Part shown: piece by piece, positions 13,967-25,244 of the stretch | Numbering within the stretch: the first letter of the stretch is position 1 | Layout of the letters: every line of letters starts with the position of its first letter | Source: Mycoplasmopsis glycophila | Lineage (GTDB): Bacteria > Bacillota_I > Bacilli_A > Mycoplasmatales > Metamycoplasmataceae | Assembly: GCF_900660605.1 (NCBI RefSeq) | Contig: NZ_LR215024.1 | Coordinates: 310,001 to 374,000 of the forward strand | Direction of reading: 5' to 3' | DNA length: 64,000 nt | Position numbers and translations under genes: made by a program | The notes under the pieces: model-generated | What the model was told of the DNA's origin: nothing | The model's database searches: none | The model's input: only the letters and a program-made list of their open reading frames with translations

Positions 13967-14075
13967 TTTCATTTAACTCTTTTAAGCCTTGTATTAAGGT
14001 TTAAAACAATTTTTAGAATAATGGAAATTTTTATATAATATTAGAGATTTTAAATCAAATAGAAAGGACTATTGA

Positions 14076-15677
<1,602 letters not shown>

Positions 15678-15683
15678 GAACTA

Positions 15684-15706
15684 ATCACACACACTCTGTG
15701 TGATTT
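15684..15706. terminator. intrinsic terminator after the PTS gene
   Basis: ATCACACA and TGTGTGAT form a perfect stem followed by TTTTTCTTTTT on the plus strand. Confidence 0.8.
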
Positions 15707-15747
15707 TTCTTTTTCTTTTTTAGCAAGCTAAAGGAGTTAATTAGCAA

Positions 15748-15786
15748 CAAAAAAGACGAGAAACAATAAAGTTTCTGCGTCCTTTT
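15748..15786 (-). terminator. intrinsic terminator after the sialyltransferase-like lipoprotein gene
   Basis: Read on the minus strand, GACGCAGAAAC and GTTTCTCGTC pair with one bulged base and run into TTTTTTG. It lies just past the stop at 15794. Confidence 0.75.
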
Positions 15787-15793
15787 TAGTTTA

Positions 15794-17938
15794 TTAATTT
15801 TGTCTTTTAAAGAATGCTCGCATATCAATTCAATCTGATTCTTGCGGGAAGAAAGGTAGTCCAAGGAAGTATTTGTAAACTCTTGCCATTTGAGCAAGGT
15901 TTGCTTGGTAAGCTACATCAGGATTTTCGTAATATTTATCACGCGAAAGAATATTGAATGTATTTGAAAGTGGGAAATTATGAAAGTTTACAAATGTTTT
16001 GATTTGTTCTGCATCTCATCCAAAATGTGAGTTTAGAAGTACCATTGTTGTTAATAGCACTGTGGTTGTACCTTGTAATCCGAAGAGCTCTGTTTTAGAT
16101 GTTCCGTCACTATTGAATAAAATTGAGCTATCATTTTGCATATTTTGGATATCAATTGACATTAAGTATTCTCATGCAAGTGTTGGATCTAATAATATTG
16201 CACTATTTTTAGCATCTTCTGTTCCAAATAACAAATCAATATATTCATCTGCGTCAGATTTTAAGTAACTAGGGTGCAACTTAAAGAAGTAGTTATACTC
16301 TGAAAGGGGATAAAGTTCTTTAAGTTTTGCAATGTAGTTTTGAATTTCTTGATAAGCTCTTTGGTTTTGGTTAATTCTTCACCCTTTGTTATTCTTTTTA
16401 AATAACGAAGAACCAATAAAGATTAAGTTCTTTTTCCGTGGATCGAATTTTTCTCTTCCTTTGATTATAAAATCTAAAAAGCTTGTTTTATTGATTTTAT
16501 TAACTGTTAAAAACTCATTAATAAAATCTTGATTTGTAACTTGAAGATAGTTTTGTATTTCATATGGATCAACAGGATATTGATTAATATTTAAAACTGC
16601 TCATTCTTTTCCTCTTGATCTAAGTTTGCCATTAAATGAATTAATGTAGTTTTTTTCTAGGTTATAAATTTTGAATTTTTCTTCTAGTGTGTAGAAATAT
16701 TCAAAATCAATTGGCAATTTATTAACATTATCATTTTGTTGGAAATTATTTCAAATTTCTAAAAGTTCGCTTTTTGAATACTGACGAGGCTTATCATTTA
16801 ATGCTCAATTTTGATAATGATTTTCAATAAAATGATATTGCTGTGCATTACCATCACTAATGAATACTATTTTATTAGCATGCTTAAAAATTCAGTTTCT
16901 CATGTCCTCTTTAGCATCAAATATTCAACTAATTTCAGGGATGTAAAAGTCGAACAATTTTACTCCTTTGTCTAGGTATGGTTGGAAATAAGTTAACATC
17001 TCATCCATGCTTTTGAAAAATGTATCAAATGGTTTATTAACACCGCTAATGTACTTGGTGTTGTTGATTAATGAAATACGACCTTCTTCAAGGTTTCATT
17101 CCTTGTTTTTGATATTGAAAATTGAGTGATATTTATCATCAAGATATTCAAGGTTAAATCTTTGTGTGTTTGGTTCGTTTAAGGCTTTTTCATAGTTTCA
17201 AACACTTTCATCAATAAAGTACAATATGTCATTATATGGCTTGTTTTTATCTTTGAAAGCGTTAATTTGACCAATCATTTGAATGAAGCTTGAAAGGAAC
17301 ACTTGAGCAGCATTTCTTGTGATAAAAACACTAGGATATTCATTTAAGCCTGAATCAACAAGATCAGCAAAAAACGCTGAAAAAAGACCATCTTTGTTAA
17401 TTAATTTAATACCTTGCAATAAAGCTTGAATTTCTGTATCTGTGCTATTTAACTGGTTTGTTAAACGGCGGTTTTCTTCTTTGAAATATTCATATTGCGA
17501 TAAAACATAATCTAATGATTCTTGTTTTTCAGCTAATTGTTTATTTAATTCTTGAATTTCTTTTTTCTTTCCTTCTAGTTCGGTTTTGTTAGTTTCGAAG
17601 TTTTTGAGAGCTTTTTGAAGTTCAGTTTTCTTTTCTTCCAAGTTAGCAACTTCTGTGCTTAATTCTTGCTTTAGCGCTTCATTTTCGCTAACTTTAGTTT
17701 CTAGCTCGCTTAAAGCATCTTTGTTTTTAGCTTTTTCTTTTTCTAATTCTTGAATTAAACTTTCTAGTTTAGCTTGGATTTCTTGGAGTTTATTATTTTG
17801 TGTTTCTATTTGGTTTTCATATTCTTTAACTTTGTCTTTTAAAGTTTGATCTTCACAACTTGAAGAAAGAACAATTGGGAATGTAAGAGCCGCTGTACAA
17901 AGAGAAGGTAAAATAATTTTTCTAATTTGTTTTTTCAT
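15794..17938 (-). CDS. coiled-coil lipoprotein with a GT80 sialyltransferase-like domain
   Basis: A 714-aa lipoprotein. The signal peptide ends in the lipobox LSSSC (Cys28). Residues ~30-165 are a Glu/Lys-rich coiled coil. The rest (~170-714) is globular and has, in the right order, the landmarks of bacterial GT-B sialyltransferases of the PmST1/GT80 type: an Asp-Gly motif in KIVFISDGNAQQ (Asp362), NLIFIGSS near 503 (PmST1 has FIFTGTT), FFKLHPS with His555-Pro556 (the HP motif), a segment like PmST1 SFEVLMM (AWEYLMS), and a late GTTTVLLTT. In PmST1 the Asp of the DDG motif and the HP His are catalytic; here the motif is SDG, keeping the second acidic position. I recognised this from remembered family sequences, not a search. 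It lies 32 nt after asnA on the same strand with RBS AGAGG. A non-catalytic lookalike remains possible. Confidence 0.55.
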
Positions 17939-17970
17939 GTCAATTAACCTCTATTTTTGTGTTTTTAAAA

Positions 17971-18951
17971 TTAAAGTAACTCAATTCCTTTTTTCATCAT
18001 TTTTTCACGATATTCATCTGGTCAATAACTTGCTTGAACTTCACCAATATGAGCCTTTTGAAGTAAAAACATACTTACTCTGGATTGTCCAATTCCACCA
18101 CCAATTGTCAGTGGTAATTTTTCTAAAATAACATCTTTATGGTATGGAGAAAGTTTAATTAGATCTTCTTTTGTTTTTTGACTCTGTTTTACAATACTAT
18201 TTTTATCGACTCTAATTCCCATTGAAGATAATTCAATAGCACGATCTAAAATGTTTGAGTAAACAATTAAATCACCATTTAGGTTTCAATCATCGTAATC
18301 GAAAGCTCTTTTTGAATGAATTACGCCTGATTTGAGTGGATAACCGATTTCATAGATAAAAACAGTACCTTTTTCTTTAGCAATTTTGTTTTCTCTTTCT
18401 TCGATTGTCTCATTTGGATATAGGTTTTCAAGGTCTTGAGAGTTTATAAAATAAACTTCATCAGCTAATTTATCGTCAAGAGCAGGAAACATTTCTTGCA
18501 ATCTTTTCTTTGTGTTTTGGAGTGAAAGATAAATTTTTCTGACAGTTTCTTTAAGAAATTCTAAATTACGATCTTTTTCTAAAATTACTTTTTCTCAATC
18601 TCATTGGTCAACATAATATGAGTGGACTTCATCTAAATCTTCTTCTTTACGAATAGCATTCATATCAGTGTATAAACCTTCGTATGGTGCAAAATGATAT
18701 TGCTTAAGAGCGTGTCTTTTTCATTTAGCAAGGGAGTGAACAACTTCTAATTTGTGAGTTGAATTTTTAGGTAAAAAACCAACAGGTTCTTCACCATTTA
18801 GCCCATCATTTAATCCGGATTCTTTTGAAACAAATAACGGCGCTGTTGCACGAGTTAGATTTAAATTTTTCTTTAATTCTTCTTGGAATATTTTTTTTAA
18901 GTCTTGAATAGCACTTTGTGTTTGTCTAATGCTTAATTTAGGTATGTACAT
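17971..18951 (-). CDS. asnA: aspartate--ammonia ligase (asparagine synthetase A)
   Basis: AsnA (326 aa) makes asparagine from aspartate, ammonia and ATP. The start [19 protein letters not shown], the segment ATAPLFV (~38-44), [10 protein letters not shown] and the late class II synthetase-like motif GGGIGQSR are typical, and the length matches the family. TGA-coded Trp occurs in WKRHALKQY and DQWDWEK. RBS AAGGAGC lies 7 nt before the ATG. It is the first gene of a two-gene minus-strand unit with the sialyltransferase-like lipoprotein gene and diverges from the BI-1-like gene at 19044. Confidence 0.96.
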
Positions 18952-19043
18952 AATTTTGCTCCTTATTGTGCATAAATATATTAAAATTATATATGCTTAA
19001 ATAATTAAATATTTAAATTAAATGTAAAAAGAAAGGAGAGAAC

Positions 19044-19793
19044 ATGTTTAACGAAACTCAAGACAATAGTCAAGAAATAACATTTTCACTCGATGATACT
19101 AAAGCAGCGAAAAAATTTTATGGAATTACAGCTAGTATTTTTTCTATTTGTGTTGCACTTTGTCTAGCATTTGCTTTAACTTTAACTTATATTTTCACAA
19201 GTGGTAATTTTAATTTTTCAGCATGAGTAGCTAGTCATCTTCCACACTTTTTCATTCCTGCTGCAATTATTTTTATCCTTACAATTATTTTTTCTTACCG
19301 TTTAAACAGGCTATCACTGCCTTGGTTATTTGTAGCCAGCGTTGTGTTTATTATTTTCTTTGGTTTTTTAATCGGAGTGATTCTTGGAACTCAAATCCAA
19401 GATATTAAACAAAATGCTTGAAAAATAGTTGCGATACTTTTAGCGCCAGTTGGAATTATGTTTGTAATGGGTATTTTAGGATACTTTGAACTTGTTGATA
19501 TGAGAAGTATTAAAGTTATTGCATCTGTGCTTTTATTTGTCTTTATTATTTTAGTAATTGCATCATTTTTCATCTTTAGTAACAAAATGGAAATGGTGAT
19601 TTCCGCAATTGCAATAGCTGTTCTTAGTTTATCTACAATTTTACAATTCTACGTTATGAAGAAAAAAGCACACGAGATGAAATTTGCTCCTAATACAACA
19701 GTTTGACGTGAAGGAACATATGCTGGAATTAATTTATTCCTTACATATATTCAATTAGTTAGATTCCTATTAGATATATACGGCAGAAGATAA
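19044..19793 (+). CDS. Bax inhibitor-1/YccA-like integral membrane protein
   Basis: A 249-aa protein with about seven hydrophobic helices after a short charged N-terminus. The ending (INLFLTYIQLVRFLLDIYGRR, shortened here to the motif LTYIQLVRFLLDIYGRR) resembles the C-terminus of the BI-1/YbhL family. That family includes proton-sensitive calcium leak channels, but its role in mycoplasmas is not established. RBS AAAGGAGAG precedes the ATG. The family call rests on topology and the C-terminal pattern, so it is moderate. Confidence 0.6.
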
Positions 19794-19801
19794 AATAGAA
19801 G

Positions 19802-19838
19802 GTTCAATTCAAAGAAATTTGGATTGAATTTTTTTATT
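19802..19838 (+). terminator. weak terminator-like hairpin
   Basis: TTCAATTC pairs imperfectly with GGATTGAA and is followed by a run of T. It lies between the BI-1-like gene and the rpsD leader. Confidence 0.5.
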
Positions 19839-19871
19839 TTGCTTTTAAATAAAAAATGTTAAAATAAATAA

Positions 19872-20008
19872 GCATAAAACAGCAGTTTGTTATGTTGAAA
19901 AATAATTTTCACTTGTCTCAAACAATTTGCTAGTAAGTAAGCTGATTAACTGAAAACATTAAGTGAAAATTATCTCGATAGAAACAAACCCTCTAGCTAT
20001 TTTTATGC
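19872..20008 (+). promoter_or_regulatory. structured 5' leader of rpsD (candidate S4 autoregulatory element)
   Basis: Three nested stems occupy the untranslated leader. P1: GCATAAAA (19872-19879) with TTTTATGC (20001-20008), plus AGC/GCT just inside. P2: GTTTGTT (19885-19891) with AACAAAC (19983-19989). P3: a perfect 13-bp stem of 19902-19914 with 19961-19973 (AAGTGAAAATTAT). The apical loop is 46 nt. P1 ends 18 nt before the rpsD ATG. A -10-like TAAAAT lies just upstream (19859-19864). S4 is known to control its own mRNA in several bacteria, so an autoregulatory leader is the natural reading, but this is inferred. Confidence 0.6.
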
Positions 20009-20026
20009 AGAAAGAGGAAATTAAAT

Positions 20027-20626
20027 ATGTCAAGATATACAGGACCAGTGTTCAAAAAAGCTCGTCGTTATGGTTTTTCAATTCTTGAAACAGGAAAAGA
20101 ATTTTCTAAAGGAAGAAAAAGAACATACGCACCAGGACAACACGGAAACAAAAGAGTTAAACTTTCAGATTACGGTTTACACTTATATGAAAAACAAAAA
20201 GTTAAATACATGTTTGGTGTAAGCGAAAAACAATTACGTAAAGCATTCGAAAAAGCTATTAAAATCAAAGGTGTTACAGGTACAAACTTATTACAATTAT
20301 TAGAAGCTCGTTTAGATAACGTTGTTTACAGAGCAGGATTTGCTACAACAAGAAGACAAGCTCGTCAATTAGTAAACCACGGACACTTTACATTAAATGG
20401 TAAAAAAGCAAACATTCCATCAATGATTGTTTCTTTAGGTGATGTTATTGAACTTAAAGAAGCTTCAAGAAACAATGTTCAAATTAAAGAAGCTTTAGAA
20501 AATAAAGCAGCTGCAGCTTGAATGACAAGAAAAGACTTCAAAGTAACATTCGACAGATTACCTGAAAGAAACGAAATGCACTCAGAAATCAAAGATGCAT
20601 TAATCGTTGAGTACTACGCAAAATAG
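20027..20626 (+). CDS. rpsD: 30S ribosomal protein S4 (uS4)
   Basis: Primary 16S rRNA-binding protein, 199 aa. The start [14 protein letters not shown], the S4 RNA-binding domain ([18 protein letters not shown], then [17 protein letters not shown]) and the C-terminal LPERNE are diagnostic. One in-frame TGA encodes Trp (AAAWMTRKDF). RBS AGAGGAAA precedes the ATG. It forms a unit with rpmE, 25 nt downstream. Confidence 0.98.
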
Positions 20627-20651
20627 TACTAATTAGAAGGAGAAAAGATTT

Positions 20652-20861
20652 ATGAAAAAAGATATTCACCCTCAATATTTTGAAGTTCAAGTTAAATGTT
20701 CAACATGTGGAAAAGAATTTGATTTTAAATCAGCAAGAAAAAGCTTTACAGTTGATGTTTGTTCAGGATGCCACCCTGTTTACACAGGAAACCGTTCACA
20801 AGTTAAGGCAACAGGAAGAATTGATAAATTTAACAAACGTCTTGAAAAAATGTCTAAATAA
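20652..20861 (+). CDS. rpmE: 50S ribosomal protein L31 (bL31), zinc-binding type
   Basis: A 69-aa bL31. It has the start MKKDIHPQYF and two Cys pairs, CSTCGK and CSGCHP, which bind zinc; this is the C+ form. RBS AGAAGGAGA lies before the ATG. It is co-transcribed with rpsD and closed by a strong terminator. Confidence 0.96.
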   Translation: MKKDIHPQYFEVQVKCSTCGKEFDFKSARKSFTVDVCSGCHPVYTGNRSQVKATGRIDKFNKRLEKMSK

Positions 20862-20870
20862 TAATTTATG

Positions 20871-20898
20871 AACCACCTCTATCTAGGAGGTGGTTTTT
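20871..20898 (+). terminator. intrinsic terminator after rpmE
   Basis: AACCACCT and AGGTGGTT form a strong stem followed by TTTTTTG. Confidence 0.9.
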
Positions 20899-20943
20899 TG
20901 ATATAATTTTGTTATCAAAATTAATAATAAAAAAGGAGACTTT

Positions 20944-21600
20944 ATGTCAAATTTATTCGATCCAACATACCAAGCAAATCAAGAAAGAGCGGAATTTAAT
21001 CCAAATGCTGATAATAGACCAAAAAGTCCAAGCGTTTCACCTGTTCTTAAAACTTTATTTTGAATTTCTTGTATTTTAATTCTTCCACTTATTTACTATA
21101 TTGTGAAGAAAAACACATTTTTAAAAATGCAAAACTCAATTAACGATGCAGCTTCAGGAGTTGATGTACAATTAGCAAAAAGAGCTGATACATTAACTAA
21201 ATTAGCTGATCAAGTTAAATCATACAAAAAACACGAAGCTAGTGTTTTTGAAGAAGTAGCACAATATAGAAGCTTACTTAATTCAGGAAACACAATTCAA
21301 AATTCAGCTCAAATTGAAGCTTTAAATACTTCTATTTTAGGTCGTTTAATGGCTATTTATGAAAATTATCCAGAACTTAAAGCAAGTGTTTTATATCAAG
21401 AATTAATGGATCAAACAACTTATATTGAAAGAGAAATAGCTGCAACTAGAAGACTTTACAACTCAAAAGTTACTAGATTTAATACAGAAATATTTATGTT
21501 TCCTGCAAGTATAGTTGCATCTTCAATGCACCTTAGCACAATGCCTTTATATGTTGCTTCTTCAAAACAAAGACAAGATGTTTCGATGAAAGACTTATAA
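20944..21600 (+). CDS. LemA family membrane protein
   Basis: A 218-aa protein with one transmembrane segment at ~38-58 (ISCILILPLIYYIV) and an extended helical domain. The pattern after the membrane segment (INDAASGVDVQLAKRADTL, then LGRLMAIYENYPELKAS and a late RRLYNSKVTRFN) is the LemA signature, close to the usual QNDVQVQLKRRADLIPNL and YNxxVxxFN forms. The function of LemA is unknown. RBS AAAGGAGA is good. It is monocistronic with its own terminator. Confidence 0.92.
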
Positions 21601-21607
21601 AACATAG

Positions 21608-21636
21608 ATCAAACACTTTTTGGTGTTTGATTTTTT
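21608..21636 (+). terminator. intrinsic terminator after the LemA gene
   Basis: ATCAAACAC and GTGTTTGAT form a perfect 9-bp stem followed by TTTTTT. Confidence 0.88.
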
Positions 21637-21668
21637 AATAAAGCAATCATACTTTTGGAATAAATAAC

Positions 21669-21674
21669 TATAAT
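21669..21674 (+). promoter_or_regulatory. -10 box (TATAAT) of a likely leaderless gene
   Basis: TATAAT ends 10 nt before the ATG at 21685, and no Shine-Dalgarno fits between them, so transcription probably starts at or next to the start codon. Confidence 0.6.
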
Positions 21675-21684
21675 ATAAAAAGCT

Positions 21685-22152
21685 ATGAAATATAATTTTG
21701 AAGAAATTATTATCTGTACAACAGATACTGTTTTAGGAATCGGTGGCCCTGTGAAAAAAGAAACGCTCGATACCATCTATTTTCTTAAAAAAAGACCTCA
21801 CAGTAAAAAAATTATGATTTTAGTTGGAAGCATTGAACAAGCACGTAGCTTTAAAGAGTGAAATTTAGAAGCAGATGAGCTCGCAAAGAAAGTGTGACCA
21901 GGAAGCAATAGTATTATTGTGAACGACCAAGGATTTAGAATGCCTGATCAAAAGCTTTTAATTGATTATTTACTTGTAAATGGTCCACTTTATATGACTA
22001 GTTGTAATTTGTCAGGAGAAAAACCTTTAGAACTAGAAATGGCCAAAAAAGTGTTTCCAAACGTTTCTCATTTTTATAATTTTGGCAAAATGAGCAATGT
22101 GCCTAGCAAAATCTATAATTTAGACACAAATGAAGTAATCAAAAGAAGCTAA
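21685..22152 (+). CDS. tsaC: YrdC/Sua5-family L-threonylcarbamoyladenylate synthase (TsaC-like)
   Basis: Makes threonylcarbamoyl-AMP for the t6A modification at A37 of ANN-decoding tRNAs. At 155 aa it is shorter than the usual ~200 but keeps the YrdC landmarks: TTDTVLGIG (~12-20, usually PTDTVYGLG), KKRPHSKK (~36-43), WPGSN (~73-77) and the MTSCNLSGEKP loop (~105-115). It has no Sua5 C-terminal domain. The start has no ribosome site and a TATAAT box 10 nt upstream. Confidence 0.85.
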
Positions 22153-22258
22153 TGTGCATTTTTAATACATAAAAAGAAGCTTAAAAAGTTTTAAAAAATG
22201 TTCTTTTTGTTATAATATTAAAAATATTGTTAACAATTAAAAAATAAAGGAGCTATTT

Positions 22259-22411
22259 ATGGCAAGAGAAGGATATACATTAGTATGTACTACATGTAAA
22301 ATGGAGAATTACATTTCAAAGAAAAACAAAAAAAATACTCCTGAAAAAGTAGAATTAAGTAAATATTGTTCAAAATGTAATGCTCACACAAACCACAAAG
22401 AAAAAAAATAA
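22259..22411 (+). CDS. rpmG: 50S ribosomal protein L33 (bL33), first copy
   Basis: A 50-aa bL33 of the zinc-ribbon (C+) type, with CTTC near the start (residues ~10-13) and CSKC near the end. The last residues HTNHKEKK match the family. RBS AAAGGAGC lies 7 nt before the ATG, and a TATAAT-like box sits at about 22212. A second, divergent bL33 gene lies at 36930-37079 beside secE. Two L33 paralogues are common in Firmicutes and Mollicutes. Confidence 0.93.
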   Translation: MAREGYTLVCTTCKMENYISKKNKKNTPEKVELSKYCSKCNAHTNHKEKK

Positions 22412-22426
22412 TATACATTAAAAAAT

Positions 22427-22452
22427 GAATAGTTTTAAGCTATTCTTTTTTT
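22427..22452 (+). terminator. intrinsic terminator after rpmG
   Basis: GAATAG and CTATTC enclose a 7-nt loop and are followed by TTTTTTTT. Confidence 0.7.
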
Positions 22453-22503
22453 TAATTATTTATAATTGTTTATATAAAAATAAAATTCAAAAAGGAGATA
22501 CAA

Positions 22504-23568
22504 ATGGATCGTACAAAATTAAATGAAATGTTCGAAAAATCAGGAGCAGAAGTTCTTATTTCTGAAGCTCCACAAACAAGATTGTGATACGCTGATGTTC
22601 AAACAACAGATGGATTTATAGCTATCGAAAAGGATAGAGCTACATTATTTGTGGACTCTAGATATATTGAATACGCTCAAAAACATGCTAAAAATGTTGA
22701 TATTGTACTTATCAAAGGAAATTCAATGTCCGAATGATTTGCGCAAAGAAATTTCAAGAAAATTGCATTGGAAAAAAACTATTTAACTAAATCAGTTCAA
22801 GATAGAATTGTAAAAATGGTTAACCCTGAAACAATTGAGTGAGTAGATGCTCAATATCTCAGAATTGTGAAATCAAAAGCTGAACTTGAAAAAATGCAAG
22901 CTGTTATTGATATTTCTCTTAAATCATATAATCAATTTATGCAACAAGTAAGAGAAGGTATGACTGAAAAAGAAGCTGCAGCTCTTTTAAATTACCTTCT
23001 TAAAATGAATGGTGCAGATAAAGAAGGGTTTGACGAAATTATTGCAATTGGTCCTTCAAGTGCTGAACCACACCACCACCCTACAGAACGTAAGCTTGTT
23101 AAGGGTGAATTACTTAAAGTAGATTTTGGAGCTTTATACAAAGGATATACAGCTGATATTACTAGAACTTCTATTTTTGGTGGTGAAGAAATGGCTAAAG
23201 ATCCAAAAATGGTTGAAATTCTTGAAATTGTTAAAGAATCAGCCCGTAGAGGAAGAGAAGCGGTAAGACCTGGTATCAAAGCTTCTGAAATTGATAAAGT
23301 ATGTCGTAATTATATTGTTTCAAAAGGATACGGTGATTTATTCTTACACTCAACAGGTCACGGATTAGGGATCGATGTCCATGAGTGACCATCAGTTTCA
23401 GCTTTTTCAGATTTTGTTTTAGAGCCAGGAATGATTATTACAGTTGAACCTGGAATTTACATTGAAGGTTTAGGTGGAGCTAGAATTGAAGATGATGTTT
23501 TAGTTACACAAGATGGTCACTACGTATTTTCAAGACCAGAAGAAAACAATGGACAAAAACCTTTTTAA
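22504..23568 (+). CDS. pepP: M24-family Xaa-Pro aminopeptidase/dipeptidase
   Basis: A 354-aa cytosolic metallopeptidase that removes residues next to proline, part of peptide use in an organism dependent on host peptides. The N-terminal creatinase-like domain (~1-120) is followed by the pita-bread catalytic domain with its metal ligands in order: [16 protein letters not shown] (two Asp), [13 protein letters not shown] (His), TVEPGIY (Glu) and [11 protein letters not shown] (Glu). RBS AAAGGAGAT precedes the ATG. Its last 20 bases overlap the next gene, another proline-specific peptidase. Whether it is an aminopeptidase or prolidase cannot be told from sequence. Confidence 0.93.
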
Positions 23569-24517
23569 TGCTATAGAACCATATGAACAAGGTTTTTTAA
23601 AAGTAAGTGAAATTCACAGTATTTATTATGAACTTTTAGGAAACCCGAACGGAATTCCTATCGTCTTTTTACATGGTGGCCCTGGTGGTCAAATTTCACA
23701 AAAAATTAGACGTTTATTCGATCCTAATCTTTATCATATTATTTTATTTGACCAAAGGGGAGCAGGAAAAAGCATTCCATTTGCAGAAATTAAAGATAAT
23801 ACAACTTTTGATTTAATTGAAGATCTTGAAAAAATAAGAATCAAATTAAATATCGAGAAGTGAATTCTTTTTGGTGGTAGTTGAGGCACAACTTTAGCTT
23901 TATGTTACGCAATTGCTCATCCTGAACGTGTTTTAGCTTTACTATTAAGAGGTGTTTTTTTAGCGCGTCAAGAAGATGTGAACTTTTTATATGAAAAAGG
24001 TGCAAGTGATTTTTATCCAGAAGCTTTTGAAAGGTACAAAAGTTATATTGAATCTAAACAAATAACCGGTAAATCTATTTTAGAAAAATATTACTTGTAT
24101 TTCACAAACCCACAAAATTCACAAGAAGAAATTCAAAAAGCAGCATATGAGTTTAATTTATGAGAATCAAATCTAGTTTCCAATTTAGATTTTGATCTTT
24201 CAAAACATTTAGTTTTTGAACCTGGTGATCTACAAATTGCAAAATTGGAATCCCATTATTTCATAAATAAAAGTTTTTTACCTTCAGATAATTACATTTT
24301 AGAAAATATTAGTAAAATTAAGAATATCAAAACAATTATTGTACATGGTAGACAGGATGTTGATACAAGACCAATTGGAGCTTATTTATTGAACCAAGCT
24401 TTAAATAATTCCGAATTATTCTTTATTGAACAAGCTGGACATACTATGTGAGAAGAAAAATTGTTAAATAAACTAGTTGAACTTTTAAAAGAACCACAAA
24501 AAGTTTTTGATTTATAA
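23549..24517 (+). CDS. pip: prolyl iminopeptidase (alpha/beta hydrolase)
   Basis: A 322-aa alpha/beta hydrolase that removes N-terminal proline from peptides. It has the oxyanion motif LHGGPGG (~35), the nucleophile elbow GGSWGTT (Ser), the acid in [10 protein letters not shown] and the catalytic His in QAGHTMW, all typical of peptidase family S33. The ATG at 23549 lies inside the end of pepP (20-nt overlap), so the two proline peptidases are translationally coupled. TGA-coded Trp sits next to the nucleophile (GGSW) and after the catalytic His. A terminator overlaps its stop codon. Confidence 0.95.
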
Positions 24518-24559
24518 ATTCTACTTTACTTGTATTAAGCAAAGTAGAATTTATTTTTT
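24516..24559 (+). terminator. intrinsic terminator after pip
   Basis: AAATTCTACTTT and AAAGTAGAATTT form a perfect 12-bp stem followed by ATTTTTTA. Confidence 0.85.
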
Positions 24560-24575
24560 ACAAAAAAGGAGCAAA

Positions 24576-25244
24576 ATGATAATAGCAGTAAGCGGAATGA
24601 TTTCATCTGGCAAAAGCACTTTAGTTAAAAAACTTTCAAGCCATTATGGAAATGAAAATTTATCACTTTCAGAGTATGAAGATAACGATTTTATTTTTGA
24701 TACTTATTTAGATTGATTTTTAAAAAATAAACCACATGTTGGTTTAAGTTTTGATATTTATGTAATGGATAGTCATATTCATCGTGTTGAAGCTATTAGG
24801 GAAAAATTCAAGAATCTAAATTTAGATGAATCAAAGAATTTTATTTTCTTAGATCGCTTTCCGCTTGAACATTGCATTTTTGCTTATATTGATTTTGAAA
24901 ATGAATGAAACCAGAATTATCTTGAAATTTATAAAGCAGGGGTGACTGAACTAGTTTCTGCTAATTCTCTTCCAGATTTTGTAATTTTTCTTGATATGAA
25001 TTTCGAAACATTTAAAGAAAGAATCTTGAAAAGATCAAGACCAGCTGAAATTAATAATTGAGAAGCTAGTTTGTGATATTGAGAAAAACTCCATTCGATA
25101 TATAAAACAGAATTTCTTAAATTGTGTGCAGAATTTAATGTTAAATATCAAATTATAGATACCGATAACAAAAGCGAAGAAGAAGTTTTTAAAGAAAGCC
25201 AAGAACTTATTAATAACTTTTTAAAACAAGGAGGTAATTATTAA
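24576..25244 (+). CDS. deoxynucleoside kinase, copy 1
   Basis: A 222-aa kinase of the dCK/dGK (dNK) family that phosphorylates salvaged deoxynucleosides. It has the P-loop GMISSGKST (~7-15), the DRF motif in FLDRFPLEH (~97-105; family DRSI/DRF with catalytic Glu nearby), a possible DxNFE segment (FLDMNFETF) and Arg-rich lid residues (KRSRPAEI). RBS AAAGGAGC is good. A second, divergent copy follows with its stop and start overlapping, so this is a tandem duplication. Substrate (dA/dG against dC/dT) cannot be read. Confidence 0.88.

Noticed and set aside
16000-17200. Possible frameshift in the sialyltransferase-like gene
   Set aside because: Checked codon by codon on the minus strand: only TGA interruptions, no TAA or TAG until 15794.
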